64,000 bases of DNA, taken from assembly GCA_044238845.1 (NCBI GenBank), contig JBIICN010000015.1, forward strand, positions 1 through 64,000, read 5' to 3'. Under the pieces are notes generated by a model, which saw only the letters and a program-made list of their open reading frames with translations, was not told the DNA's origin and ran no database searches. This stretch comes from UBA4416 sp044238845. Its GTDB lineage: Bacteria; Bacteroidota; Bacteroidia; B-17B0; Aurantibacillaceae. Shown piece by piece: positions 1 through 8,030 of the stretch; position 1 is the stretch's first letter; the number at the start of each line of letters is the position of its first letter. The translations under genes were made by a program, and so were the position numbers.

Positions 1-367
1 AAATACTTTCTTCGGTATCATATTCATAATTGTATAACGAATCATCATAAATAATTTCGGGAGCCAAACATTCATAAAATACCATATTGGCGTTGCTATA
101 AAACTGATTTACTGAAACTAATTCATTTCTAATTTGCTGAACCGTTAAATTAGTAATTCCATTAGCTTTCACTATTAAATGAATTTGGACCGGAATCGTA
201 ACCAACTGCGACGTTTTTTGAGCAGTGGAACGATTATTACTAATAGATTGAAGTTTATTTATCCAACTGGATTTGGCAACCGTTGCACATTCAACTGTAG
301 GCGCTGTTTGACCAATGGATGAAAAAGTCCAAAATAAAAAAAGACTGAATATAAAAAACTTTAACAT
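1..367 (-). CDS. secreted protein, N-terminal part only (runs off window start)
   Basis: An open frame reads leftward from an ATG at 365-367 to the window edge without a stop, giving about 122 residues. It begins with a signal peptide (MLKFFIFSLFLFWTFSS...GQ). The segment with IPVQIHLIV, followed by LTVQQIRNELVSVNQFYSNA, resembles the N-terminal lead-in of secreted Bacteroidetes metalloproteases (M43/pappalysin type), where a strand of the form IPVvfHvi precedes a helix and then the HExxH site. The catalytic part would lie outside the window, so the protease assignment is only a suggestion. The gene follows the DUF1361 gene by 32 bp in the same direction and may share its transcript. Confidence 0.6.
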   Translation of the reverse strand, partial: MLKFFIFSLFLFWTFSSIGQTAPTVECATVAKSSWINKLQSISNNRSTAQKTSQLVTIPVQIHLIVKANGITNLTVQQIRNELVSVNQFYSNANMVFYECLAPEIIYDDSLYNYEYDTEESI

Positions 368-399
368 GTGATTTGTTTTATACCAAATTTACAAAAAAA

Positions 400-1026
400 T
401 CATGACGCTTTTTCATTTTGATTCATGCACATCGTGATGTAATATAAAAACCACATAAAAACACTAAAAATAAGTGTAAAACCAATCGTGTCTTTTTCAA
501 ACAAAATATCAAAACTTTGACGCATCAATTGAAAAGGATGATTAACCACATTCCAGCTATTAAAACGAAGGTATCTTCCTAAATATAAACCAAAAGAGAT
601 TAGCCAAAATATAACGGGCGTTACCAAGGTAAATAACATGGGACTGACATAAACTTTTAAAATCGACAACATATCTTTTAAAGATTTCAAAAACACAATC
701 ATTCCTATTAAAGCAAATGATAATACAAGGACTAAATCAAACCACAATGGTAAATGCGGACGAGGTCTTAAATGAAATAAGTCGGTTAGTATATATGGCG
801 AATTAGGAATAAACAACAACCAAATTCCAACTAAGGGAACATGTTTTAATTGTAACGATTTGTTTTGTTTAAGTTAATTGCTAATCCACCAAGGAATGAG
901 AGCCAGAAATAAATTCCACGCTAAAAAGATATAACTTAAACCTTCGCTTTTAAAAATACGATAGGTTAAAAGAGTAACACTAAATAGTGTAAATGAATAC
1001 ACGAGTTGTTTGAACGTTAATTTCAT
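400..1026 (-). pseudogene. DUF1361 family membrane protein, split by in-frame TAA
   Basis: From an ATG at 1024-1026 the frame encodes 50 residues with a membrane segment (MKLTFKQLVYSFTLFSVTLL to PWWISN) and then meets TAA (TTA on the plus strand at 874-876). The same frame continues at once with LKQNKSLQLKHVPLVGIW and then the hallmark of the DUF1361 family, FIPNSPYILTDLFHL, followed by three more hydrophobic segments to a stop at 400. DUF1361 proteins are about 210-220 residues, and the two parts plus the stop codon add up to 208 codons. The simplest reading is one C-to-T change (CAA to TAA). A TTG at 817-819 could start a 139-residue C-terminal fragment but would omit the first membrane segments. 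The split is either a real nonsense mutation or a sequencing or assembly error. Confidence 0.8.
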
Positions 1027-1037
1027 TATTATACAAA

Positions 1038-1379
1038 TTAAGAATTAATAATTGGTGCTTGAGTTGTATTTGAAGGTGTTTGATAGTGAACAAAAACAAC
1101 TTTTACTCCATACCAAATGGCAATTATCCAAGCAAAAGGCAACCAAAATAAAGCGTTCCATCGTAAATAGATAAACAGATAAAGCACTGTGAAATAGAAA
1201 ATCACCATGCCCCAATAAATCAACATTCTTTTTAAATGTTGGCGAGTTATCAAAGCCGCAATAGTTCTGATAATAGCGCCTAATAATTGAACAAAACCAA
1301 CCATAAATTGTAAAAGAGCAAGAAGGATTAAATAATCGCCGTCTGTGTTTACTTGTGATTCTAAAAATAAAGCTGTCAT
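1038..1379 (-). CDS. small integral membrane protein, unknown function
   Basis: Encodes 113 residues with three hydrophobic segments: about residues 17-37, 50-70 (MLIYWGMVIFYFTVLYLF) and 75-95 (ALFWLPFAWIIAIWYGVKVV). A polar tail rich in Thr, Gln and Asn ends the protein. No family is recognised. It starts 13 bp after the stop of the DUF4173-like gene and ends 11 bp before the DUF1361 gene start, so the three membrane-protein genes are very likely one transcription unit. Confidence 0.7.
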   Translation of the reverse strand: MTALFLESQVNTDGDYLILLALLQFMVGFVQLLGAIIRTIAALITRQHLKRMLIYWGMVIFYFTVLYLFIYLRWNALFWLPFAWIIAIWYGVKVVFVHYQTPSNTTQAPIINS

Positions 1380-1392
1380 AATTTTAAATGGA

Positions 1393-2862
1393 TTAATAAA
1401 TACTTTCTACAATTTGTTTATCTCTTAAATCAAAACTTCGCCAATCATTCGTATAATCGGATAAATAATGTGTTATTTTTTGATTTAATAATTGTGTATA
1501 GCTTTCTGAGTAATATCGCTCTCTATAAAAACTACTCGTATAATTTTTAAGTTTACCATTAAACGAAATAAACTCTGGCTTCTTAGTAATAGCAATCAAT
1601 TCAGGAATATTAGCATCCGATAACGAAAACAAATAATAAAAATCAACTTGAGCTAAAGGTTTGTTTTGAATATTATAGTTAGTAATGAGTTTATCCCAAT
1701 TAACCAATCCACTAAACACTAACACCGTAAACCAAACCGCTACATTTGTTCTAATTAAATACCAATTAGATTGTTTTTTATAAATTTTCCAAAACATAAT
1801 TAATAAGCCTAATACAGCTAACACTAACCAAACGTAAACGCCTATACGTTTGTAAGTGAAATTAAAATCATGAATATAAATTTGATTCCTAAAAGCTGTA
1901 GAAGATAGCATCACCACATTTTGGAAAATCCACAAATACACAAACGCCAATAACATTTTATTATTTTTTACTGTAGAAAATTCTTTTCTGAATAAAAACA
2001 TGATTAAACTGGTAGCAATTACAATCGATAAAATAATCACTCCTACTCCACTATGCACAAAATCCGAGTGTGTCACTCCTTTTGGTAAACCACCATTAAA
2101 ATAAAGGGTTTGAATGTCGCCAATATTCAAAATAGCCAACATCACATTTAGTAAAATAAACAATAACATTCCCGCATAACGTTCTGTTTCAAATTGCTTA
2201 ATGGTTTGATCATTTTGTTCGAAAGTGGAATTTGCCAATGGCAAATTGTTTTCCCAAGTTTCTACTGGCTTAATGGTTCGATGATACAAGAATGCATACA
2301 TTAATATAAAACCAGCGATGGTAAAGAAAATCCAACCAATACTAATGAAATCCAAATTAATCCATTTGGTATTTTCGGCAAATAAAGGATTAGAATTTTT
2401 ATACATGGAGAAAAACAATATACTCAGCACTAAAACGATAAGGGTTGCTAAAGTTTTGTAACCTTTCTTACTTGTTTCTCCGTCGGTTTTTGGTTGAAAT
2501 CTGAGGATAGAATCAATAATGATATACACGACACTTGACACCACCGAATAACAACTAAAAACAAATGAAAATAAACTTGAGGTGGCTATATTAAATGACA
2601 CAGCCGATAATAACAACAGGCTTAAAACATTTCCAATAATGCTCAAAGCACTCGAATGCATAAATACACACACTGCACTAACCAAGCACAAGACCGCACT
2701 CCAAATCCATTTGTTATACGACAGTAGTTTCTTGTTTTTAATAACCAATATGGCTAGTAAAACAATATTAAAAATCAGGAAATTAATTCCTGCATTTTGC
2801 TGGTAAAATAAAAAGCTATAAGCTCCTGTGGCTGTTAGCAATAAATAATCGTTTATTTTCAT
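1393..2862 (-). CDS. DUF4173-like multi-pass membrane protein
   Basis: A 489-residue protein with roughly twelve hydrophobic segments across residues 5-380 and a soluble C-terminal tail of about 100 residues. The segment ERYAGMLLFILLNVMLAI, the following LYFNGGLPKGVTHSDFVHSG and a later IHDFNFTYKRIGVYVWL match my recollection of the DUF4173/DUF4153 family of Bacteroidetes, whose function is unknown. The C-terminal part contains DFYYLFSLSDANIPEL, again usual for the family. It is the upstream gene of a trio of membrane proteins and follows the Coq4-like gene at 3048-3551 after a gap of about 185 bp that carries two dispersed repeats. Confidence 0.7.
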   Translation of the reverse strand: MKINDYLLLTATGAYSFLFYQQNAGINFLIFNIVLLAILVIKNKKLLSYNKWIWSAVLCLVSAVCVFMHSSALSIIGNVLSLLLLSAVSFNIATSSLFSFVFSCYSVVSSVVYIIIDSILRFQPKTDGETSKKGYKTLATLIVLVLSILFFSMYKNSNPLFAENTKWINLDFISIGWIFFTIAGFILMYAFLYHRTIKPVETWENNLPLANSTFEQNDQTIKQFETERYAGMLLFILLNVMLAILNIGDIQTLYFNGGLPKGVTHSDFVHSGVGVIILSIVIATSLIMFLFRKEFSTVKNNKMLLAFVYLWIFQNVVMLSSTAFRNQIYIHDFNFTYKRIGVYVWLVLAVLGLLIMFWKIYKKQSNWYLIRTNVAVWFTVLVFSGLVNWDKLITNYNIQNKPLAQVDFYYLFSLSDANIPELIAITKKPEFISFNGKLKNYTSSFYRERYYSESYTQLLNQKITHYLSDYTNDWRSFDLRDKQIVESIY

Positions 2863-2889
2863 GGTTGTTCTTTTTAAATTTTATTTTCT

Positions 2890-2918
2890 CCCGCAGATGA
2901 CGCAGATTTTCGCAGAGT
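2890..2918. repeat. dispersed intergenic repeat, CGCAGATGACGCAGA type
   Basis: The segment CCCGCAGATGACGCAGATTT followed by TCGCAGAG closely matches the left arm of the repeat at 3575-3603 (same spacing of three CGCAGA-like cores). This kind of sequence is found between genes in many Bacteroidetes genomes. Here it lies just upstream of the start of the DUF4173-like gene. Confidence 0.7.
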
Positions 2919-2960
2919 TTATATTTTATGTTTTTTTCAGATTAAATACTCTCATTATTC

Positions 2961-3033
2961 GTCATCGCGAGTACCTCCTTTACGAAGCGATCACATGCAA
3001 TGATTGAGATTGCTTCACTCCGTTCGCAATGAC
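2961..3033. repeat. dispersed inverted repeat, GTCAT...ATGAC type
   Basis: The element starts GTCATCGCGAG and ends TTCGCAATGAC, which are inverted copies of each other with one internal mismatch. Inside them GAAGCGATC (2984-2992) pairs with GATTGCTTC (3006-3014), again with one mismatch. The two layers make a two-step hairpin of about 73 bp. Sequences of this type recur in many unrelated bacterial genomes as small non-coding mobile repeats. It contains no open frame. Confidence 0.75.
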
Positions 3034-3047
3034 GAGAACACTTTTTT

Positions 3048-3551
3048 TTAATTAAACAAAGAAGCCTTTATGTGCGATACATCGTCATACAATAATGCTT
3101 TGTAATTTAACTTGGTGATATCCTTACATTGCTTTCCTCTTTCGTAAGCTGCATTCAAATATTTCCATTGTGTCGGTAATAATAACCAAGCACCAATTCG
3201 TGTACTAAACGAAGCGAATGATTTTTTACCGTTACCATGTAAAAAAAACTGAAGAGCCACTTCGTCTTTAAAGCTGATAGAGTAACCAAACAAGACATGT
3301 TGTATATCATGATACTCTGCTCCCTTCAATATATCCACATGATGTTCTTGTAAAAAATCTCCTAATGCTTTACCAAGACTTCCTTCTGGATACTTTAATA
3401 ACTCTGTGGTGCTTAGTCCCCAATTTTTATCATTGGTGCCATAATTAAATACCATTGGGCCAATCATTCCTGCTACCCAAGATGATGTTTTGACATTTAA
3501 CCACATCGCATAATCGATAATGGTTTTCGGTTGTTTATAGGTTGTTTTCAT
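3048..3551 (-). CDS. Coq4-like protein (copy 2)
   Basis: A 167-residue protein carrying the metal-site signature of the Coq4 family, HDxxH-(11)-E: H81, D82, H85 and E97 in HDIQHVLFGYSISFKDE. In eukaryotes and proteobacteria Coq4 acts in ubiquinone synthesis and has been linked to C1 decarboxylation and hydroxylation of the ring. It is shorter than typical Coq4 (about 220-260 residues). The region after the motif (FFLHGNGKKSF) matches its neighbour at 4113-4613 (FFLWGNGKPSF), so the two are paralogues from a local duplication. A membrane-protein gene sits between them. Family membership is well supported. The substrate is unknown, because Bacteroidetes usually make menaquinone rather than ubiquinone. 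Confidence 0.75.
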   Translation of the reverse strand: MKTTYKQPKTIIDYAMWLNVKTSSWVAGMIGPMVFNYGTNDKNWGLSTTELLKYPEGSLGKALGDFLQEHHVDILKGAEYHDIQHVLFGYSISFKDEVALQFFLHGNGKKSFASFSTRIGAWLLLPTQWKYLNAAYERGKQCKDITKLNYKALLYDDVSHIKASLFN

Positions 3552-3574
3552 GTTTTATATTTTTAGTTTAATTG

Positions 3575-3645
3575 CCCGCAGATGACGCGGATGTTCGCAG
3601 ATTAAAATTTTAGATTCTATCTGTGTTATCTGCGAGATTTGCGGG
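3575..3645. repeat. inverted dispersed repeat that enters a coding region
   Basis: The left arm, 3575-3603, reads CCCGCAGATGACGCGGATGT then TCGCAGATT. The right arm, 3619-3645, read on the minus strand is CCCGCAAATCTCGCAGATAA then CACAGAT. The arms can fold back on each other imperfectly. The left arm matches the element at 2890-2918. The right arm lies inside the 3' end of the minus-strand gene 3610-4110 and supplies its last codons. Confidence 0.7.
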
Positions 3646-4110
3646 AAAATTATTTTCTAATTGTTTAATTTGATATTTGATATACAATAATGGTATCATA
3701 CCAAATAATCCAAAACAACAATCAATGATTTGATGATAGAAAGGAATCTCTCGAATTGGTCCGCAAATAAACGCTAGAGGAAATACAGCGATACAAGCCA
3801 CAATGCCAACATTCACAATAAATTTATTACGTACCGGGTTTTGATACACACCTACAAAAAATAATCCAATGATGATGTGAGCAAAGGCTAGCCAATCGGT
3901 GCCGTATAATACAATAGATGGTGTTTGATGTACCGAATGATAAATGGTTCTTATCCAATCATGAAAAAATAGTGGAAAGGAATTAATATGCGCTAACATA
4001 AAATCGACTTCGGTAATTAATGGAAAAGCAGTAATACCGCTTAAGACTAAAAGAATAATAAATACAATAACGACTCTTCTGATGTTTTTGATGGATGTTG
4101 CTGTTTTCAT
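3610..4110 (-). CDS. four-helix membrane protein between the Coq4-like genes
   Basis: A 166-residue protein with four hydrophobic segments: residues 13-32, 72-90, 98-117 and 130-146. Polar loops contain FHDWIRTIYHSVHQTPSI and CGPIREIPFYHQIIDCC. I recognise no characterised family. It starts 2 bp after the stop of the upstream Coq4-like gene and ends about 60 bp before the next one, so it is co-transcribed with both and may be a membrane partner for them. The last 13 residues (FPANLADNTDRI and the preceding N) are encoded by one arm of a dispersed repeat, so the native C-terminus has probably been replaced or extended by repeat DNA. Confidence 0.7.
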   Translation of the reverse strand: MKTATSIKNIRRVVIVFIILLVLSGITAFPLITEVDFMLAHINSFPLFFHDWIRTIYHSVHQTPSIVLYGTDWLAFAHIIIGLFFVGVYQNPVRNKFIVNVGIVACIAVFPLAFICGPIREIPFYHQIIDCCFGLFGMIPLLYIKYQIKQLENNFPANLADNTDRI

Positions 4111-4112
4111 AA

Positions 4113-4613
4113 CTATTGGTTTTTAGTGAATACTCTGTTTTTTAAAAGTTGCAAATCTTCATTTAGTAAGGCTTTAAAATTCCAGTCACGAATAGACGTG
4201 GATTGTTTTCCTTTTTGATACGCGGCTTTAAACTCTTGAAAGTGATTAGGAAATAATACCGTTGTGATGATGCAAGTACCAACTGTAAAAAAGGATGGCT
4301 TGCCATTGCCCCATAAAAAGAACTGCATGGCCGCTTCATCAATTACATTGGTTGAAAAACCAAATAAGACATGAAACACATCATGGCGCTCGGCTTTTGG
4401 TATAGGCTCAAATTGTTGCGTTTTATAAAACTGCCCCAAAGCATTCCCTAAACTTCCTGCATTAAATTTCAAAAAATCATCTGAACTTAAATTCCAAGCA
4501 ACGCGATGTGCATTTAACTTAGCGTGAATAGGAACACCCTTCTCTAACAACCACAATACAGCTTTGCCTCTGTAGAAGTTTTCGGATTGATAATTGATTT
4601 CTAATTTCTTCAT
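4113..4613 (-). CDS. Coq4-like protein (copy 1)
   Basis: A 166-residue protein with the Coq4 metal-site signature HDxxH-(11)-E: H77, D78, H81 and E93 in HDVFHVLFGFSTNVIDE. The shared blocks with the copy at 3048-3551 include GSLGNALG/GSLGKALG, HVLFGF/HVLFGY and FFLWGNGKPSF/FFLHGNGKKSF, and both end with a KALL segment. It lies 57 bp downstream of the HTH_34 regulator gene and 2 bp upstream of the membrane-protein gene, in a single apparent operon. Retention of all four motif residues in both copies argues that both are active. I infer a role in modifying a quinone or other lipid, not proven by the sequence. Confidence 0.75.
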   Translation of the reverse strand: MKKLEINYQSENFYRGKAVLWLLEKGVPIHAKLNAHRVAWNLSSDDFLKFNAGSLGNALGQFYKTQQFEPIPKAERHDVFHVLFGFSTNVIDEAAMQFFLWGNGKPSFFTVGTCIITTVLFPNHFQEFKAAYQKGKQSTSIRDWNFKALLNEDLQLLKNRVFTKNQ

Positions 4614-4670
4614 GTCTTTTTTAATTTAAAAGTACTTTGAATTACAAAGTTTAAGTACAAAAAAAAGAGT

Positions 4671-4967
4671 TTAACGTCCTTTCAATAATTTTTCAAGCGC
4701 ATCCAAGTGATCGTTAAATGCTTTCATTCCTACTTTAGTAACTGAGTATGTTGTTAATGGTTTCTTACCTACAAATTCTTTTTTTACATGTATGTAGCCT
4801 TCTTTCTCTAAAGCAGTAATGTGACTTGCTAAATTTCCATCTGTTAACTCCAAGGTTTCTTTCATGGTACTAAAATCCACACTATCGTTCACCATCAACA
4901 CACTCATAATCCCTAAGCGGATACGATTTTCAAATGCTTTATTTAAATTATGTATGTATGACTTCAA
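4671..4967 (-). CDS. winged-helix transcriptional regulator (HTH_34 type)
   Basis: A 98-residue single-domain winged-helix protein. The order is helix 1 (LNKAFENRIRLGIMSVLM), a helix-turn-helix around DFSTMKETLELTDGNLASHI, and a wing with GYIHVKKEFVGKKPLTTYSV, ending in a short helix that probably dimerises. This matches the HTH_34 (PF13601) family, common in Bacteroidetes next to genes for small membrane proteins. It follows the membrane-protein gene 5071-5706 by about 100 bp and precedes the Coq4-like genes, so it is the likely regulator of this cluster. No effector-binding residues are evident. Confidence 0.85.
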   Translation of the reverse strand: MKSYIHNLNKAFENRIRLGIMSVLMVNDSVDFSTMKETLELTDGNLASHITALEKEGYIHVKKEFVGKKPLTTYSVTKVGMKAFNDHLDALEKLLKGR

Positions 4968-5041
4968 TTACAATCTTTTTTATTTATTATGACTTAAGAG
5001 ACTATTCGACTTAAGGGAATCAAGACAGTCATCATCATCTT

Positions 5042-5077
5042 TTCAGTCTCTTCAGTCCCTTCAATCTCTTCTATCCC
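5042..5077. repeat. 9-bp tandem repeat at the end of a gene
   Basis: On the plus strand four successive 9-bp units read TTCAGTCTC, TTCAGTCCC, TTCAATCTC and TTCTATCCC. On the minus strand this is a purine-rich GAAGRGAYT array. The last unit includes the stop codon (5071-5073) of the membrane-protein gene 5071-5706. Related pieces (GACTTAAGAGACT and GACTTAAGGGA) lie at 4991-5021. Confidence 0.7.
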
Positions 5078-5706
5078 TTTCTTTCGTACTTATACCACAT
5101 GGTGGCTCCATACACAATATGCAACACACCAAAACCAAATGCCCAATATAATAAACCGTTTCCTAAATTAAAGGCGTTGATTAAGCCTAACACTACCTCG
5201 CAAATGCCAAAGTAACGAATATCATCATAGGTATATTTACTGGCATTTATTAAAGCTAAACCATAAAACAATAACATGGCAGGCGCAATATACACAATAG
5301 CACCTTGATACAATAAAGCCATGCAAAATACACCACCAGCCACTAAAGGAATTACTAAATTTATTAATACTCTGATAGCAGTATGATCAAATAAATTATG
5401 CCCATCTTTTTTGGCTTTACGATTTGAGAAAAAATATGCCGTTGAAATAGACAAGGCTAAAACAACAACGGCTATTAAAATAAAGTTTAAATAAATTTCA
5501 TTTCTATTTAAAGCACCTTCATCTCCCCTCACCCAACTGTTGTAAATAGAATTCAAATACACATAAGCTACTACTGCTCCGCCTAAAGCAAATATCCCAG
5601 CAAACACACCCGATAAACCACTGAGTGATAAAAAACGGGTTGACTTCTTCATCATTTGGCGAATATCCTGTATAGCCTCTAGGTGTTCTGCGTTTTCTTT
5701 TGTCAT
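5071..5706 (-). CDS. five-helix membrane protein upstream of HTH_34 regulator
   Basis: A 211-residue protein with a charged N-terminal region (residues 1-24, including HLEAIQDIRQMMKKS) and five hydrophobic segments at about 28-50, 72-92, 108-130, 133-150 and 170-195. Proteins of this build commonly sit directly upstream of an HTH_34 regulator in Bacteroidetes, as here. No catalytic motif is visible. It is probably the first gene of the leftward operon that includes the regulator and the Coq4-like genes. Its stop codon falls in a 9-bp tandem repeat. Confidence 0.7.
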   Translation of the reverse strand: MTKENAEHLEAIQDIRQMMKKSTRFLSLSGLSGVFAGIFALGGAVVAYVYLNSIYNSWVRGDEGALNRNEIYLNFILIAVVVLALSISTAYFFSNRKAKKDGHNLFDHTAIRVLINLVIPLVAGGVFCMALLYQGAIVYIAPAMLLFYGLALINASKYTYDDIRYFGICEVVLGLINAFNLGNGLLYWAFGFGVLHIVYGATMWYKYERKG

Positions 5707-5814
5707 ATTAAAAGCACTTTGTGATACAAAGTTATAATTAATTTTGATAGTAGCAATTTATTTTAACTTTTTTTTAAGAAATAATTTAAATTTTAAAATG
5801 ATTACCTTTACCCT

Positions 5815-6231
5815 ATGGCAAGAATCATGGCAATAGATTATGGAAGTAAAAGAGTTGGTATAGCAGTTACCGATCCTTTACAAATTATTGCTAGCGGTTT
5901 AACTACCGTGCATAGCAAAGATTTAATTAGCTATTTAGAAACTTACTTAATAAAAGAGCAAGTAGAGTGCATTGTGGTTGGCGAACCTAAAACGTTGCAA
6001 AACGAAGCGTCAGATAGCGCTCGTTATATTGATCCATTTGTTACTCATTTAACTCGTAAGTTTCCACATATTAAAATTGCGCGTTACGATGAGCGTTTTA
6101 CCTCTGTGTTAGCACACCAAACGATGTTGATGGGTGGTTTAAAAAAGAAAGACAGAGCTAATAAAGATACTGTGGATATGGTAAGTGCGACGATTATATT
6201 ACAAGATTATTTAGCGAGTATTGGAAAGTAA
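5815..6231 (+). CDS. ruvX: putative pre-16S rRNA nuclease / Holliday junction resolvase RuvX (YqgF)
   Basis: A 138-residue protein of the usual YqgF/RuvX length. The RNase H-like fold is marked by AIDYGSKRVGIAVTD (first catalytic Asp at residue 8), VVGEPKTL, YDERFTS (Glu) and the C-terminal KDTVDMVSATIILQDYL with the last catalytic Asp. YqgF matures the 5' end of 16S rRNA in E. coli and has also been annotated as a Holliday junction resolvase. The ATG at 5815 sits 4 bp after a TACCTTTA sequence that resembles a Bacteroidetes -7 promoter box, so the mRNA may be nearly leaderless. The gene is divergent from the 5071-5706 operon. Confidence 0.93.
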   Translation: MARIMAIDYGSKRVGIAVTDPLQIIASGLTTVHSKDLISYLETYLIKEQVECIVVGEPKTLQNEASDSARYIDPFVTHLTRKFPHIKIARYDERFTSVLAHQTMLMGGLKKKDRANKDTVDMVSATIILQDYLASIGK

Positions 6232-6339
6232 GTAACATCATTATTCCATTTTTTATAAAATAATCAACCTCAGCTTTAGATTATGGAAATAAAAAAAGTA
6301 AAAAGTAATCCTATATGGAATGTAAACGTTTATAAAAGC

Positions 6340-6369
6340 GAAAGTCTCGGCCACTACCCCGAGACTTTC
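6340..6369. terminator. bidirectional hairpin terminator
   Basis: A perfect 11-bp stem, GAAAGTCTCGG (6340-6350) with CCGAGACTTTC (6359-6369), surrounds an 8-nt loop. It lies between the convergent ruvX and FadL-like genes. T-runs flanking it are weak in both directions. Confidence 0.7.
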
Positions 6370-6397
6370 TAACCAATTAATCTAGAACAAAACTACA

Positions 6398-7909
6398 CTA
6401 AAACTTACTGCCTACAGTAACAGCAATTGTCGTGCCAGAATTTCTCAAAGTCGATTTATCCACAAAATTTGGGCTATACATATAGTAATTTTCATTATTC
6501 ATACTCTTTGTAAAAGACAGATCTAAATACAGTTTATCCTTTCTAAAACCAATTCCTCCAGTATAAAACGATTTTACGAAATCACCTAAAAACGTTTCAC
6601 CAAATGGGCTACCGTACATGGCATAACCTAATCTTACAAAAAAAGGATTTAAGTTTGCCTCAGCCCCTACTCTTAAATTTGAGCTTTGACTATATTTATT
6701 TCTAATAATGGAATTAACTGCTGTAAATTCTTGAGGATTACTCTGAAGAGATGCTTGCTTATAGTTAATAATATCATAATCAATATTAACAGCCCCTAAT
6801 TTTTTATATAACAAAGCCACACTTCCCGTGAATTTCATAGGAGTTATAATTTGATATTTAAATTTCCCACCATTATCTGGCGGGTACTGAGTCGTAAATG
6901 AACCACCTTCATCGTAATTAGCAGTCATTTTATATAAATACCCATCTGTTAAATTATAAATGGTAGGAGAGTGAAAACTAGCGCCTAATCTAATAAAATC
7001 AGCAGCTCTATATATTACTCCAATTTTTAAATTATATCCTGTGCCAGATGTTTTATATGTTTCTTGATAGGATAAGTTTTTAAATCCGCCAACACCAATT
7101 GATGGATACAAATAAGTTGGAGATGAATTAGTGCTCACTCTCATCGAATCATTATCATCTGATTCTTCATAAACGGAATTATGATTATAAGTAATTGTTG
7201 GAATACCAATAGTAACACCTAGATATAGTTTATCTTTAAAGCCATAAGCATAATTAAAACACCATTCGTTAATTTTTCCTCTAGTTTCAATAGTTTTTGA
7301 TTGTGTTAAATCATACTTTGTATTTATTAAGCTTGTATACAGATTGGAAATAGTATCATACACATCAATTAAATAATTGTCATAGGCCATTCCAGTGTAA
7401 CTATTGTCCAAATTTTGCAACGACTTTCCATTTGCTTTTGATAAAAAATCGTTGGCAATACTTTTAAAATTAGCAGGACCTTCAATACTAATATTCCCAT
7501 TAAAATTAACTATTTGATTACATGATAATCCTAGAGCGTGATGATTATCTGGCTGTTGCTTACTATCCCATGCACCTACTAATGTTATACCATCAAAAGG
7601 AACACTTGCTTTAAAATTTTTATTAGAAGTTCCGTTATGAGTAGCATCCACTGAATAAAATTTTAACCCAAAAGATATATTAATATCTCCTTTTTTATAT
7701 AAACCAATACCAGCAGGATTATTAGCCATACAAGATCCATCGGCGCCTAAGGCTCCAAACGAACCTGCCATTGCCTTACTTCGTGAAGTACCACCAAAAT
7801 ATGTCTGTGAATATCTTATCGCATCTACATCATTTTGAGATATAAGTGATAATGACAACATGCAAAATGCAGTTACACTATAAAAAAAATTCATTTTAGG
7901 TGATTTCAT
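6398..7909 (-). CDS. FadL/OmpP1-family outer-membrane transport protein
   Basis: A 503-residue beta-barrel protein of the OmpP1/FadL/TodX family, which moves hydrophobic compounds across the outer membrane. After a signal peptide (MNFFYSVTAFCMLSLSLIS) comes the family's N-terminal hatch region: RYSQTYFGGTSRSKAMAGSF, then ALGADGSCMANNPAGIGLY. The rest is a series of alternating strands and the chain ends in Phe (VTVGSKF), as expected for a barrel recognised by the BAM machinery. ATG codons at 7907-7909 and 7892-7894 are both possible; the second gives the more usual signal peptide. It follows the Tyr/Asn-rich lipoprotein gene by 121 bp. Confidence 0.9.
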   Translation of the reverse strand: MKSPKMNFFYSVTAFCMLSLSLISQNDVDAIRYSQTYFGGTSRSKAMAGSFGALGADGSCMANNPAGIGLYKKGDINISFGLKFYSVDATHNGTSNKNFKASVPFDGITLVGAWDSKQQPDNHHALGLSCNQIVNFNGNISIEGPANFKSIANDFLSKANGKSLQNLDNSYTGMAYDNYLIDVYDTISNLYTSLINTKYDLTQSKTIETRGKINEWCFNYAYGFKDKLYLGVTIGIPTITYNHNSVYEESDDNDSMRVSTNSSPTYLYPSIGVGGFKNLSYQETYKTSGTGYNLKIGVIYRAADFIRLGASFHSPTIYNLTDGYLYKMTANYDEGGSFTTQYPPDNGGKFKYQIITPMKFTGSVALLYKKLGAVNIDYDIINYKQASLQSNPQEFTAVNSIIRNKYSQSSNLRVGAEANLNPFFVRLGYAMYGSPFGETFLGDFVKSFYTGGIGFRKDKLYLDLSFTKSMNNENYYMYSPNFVDKSTLRNSGTTIAVTVGSKF

Positions 7910-8030
7910 TATTTTTTAAAATTATCAAAACTAGTTGCCAATCAAGAGGTATAGATATTTTCACTCGAGTATTTCTTAAGAAATATGGCATTTATATCGC
8001 ATCCTACAATAAAGTAGTAAATATCTTTAT

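Noticed and set aside
874..876. Programmed readthrough or a reassigned TAA codon
   Set aside because: TAA is used as a normal stop by many genes in the window and no recoding signal is visible. A mutation or error is simpler.
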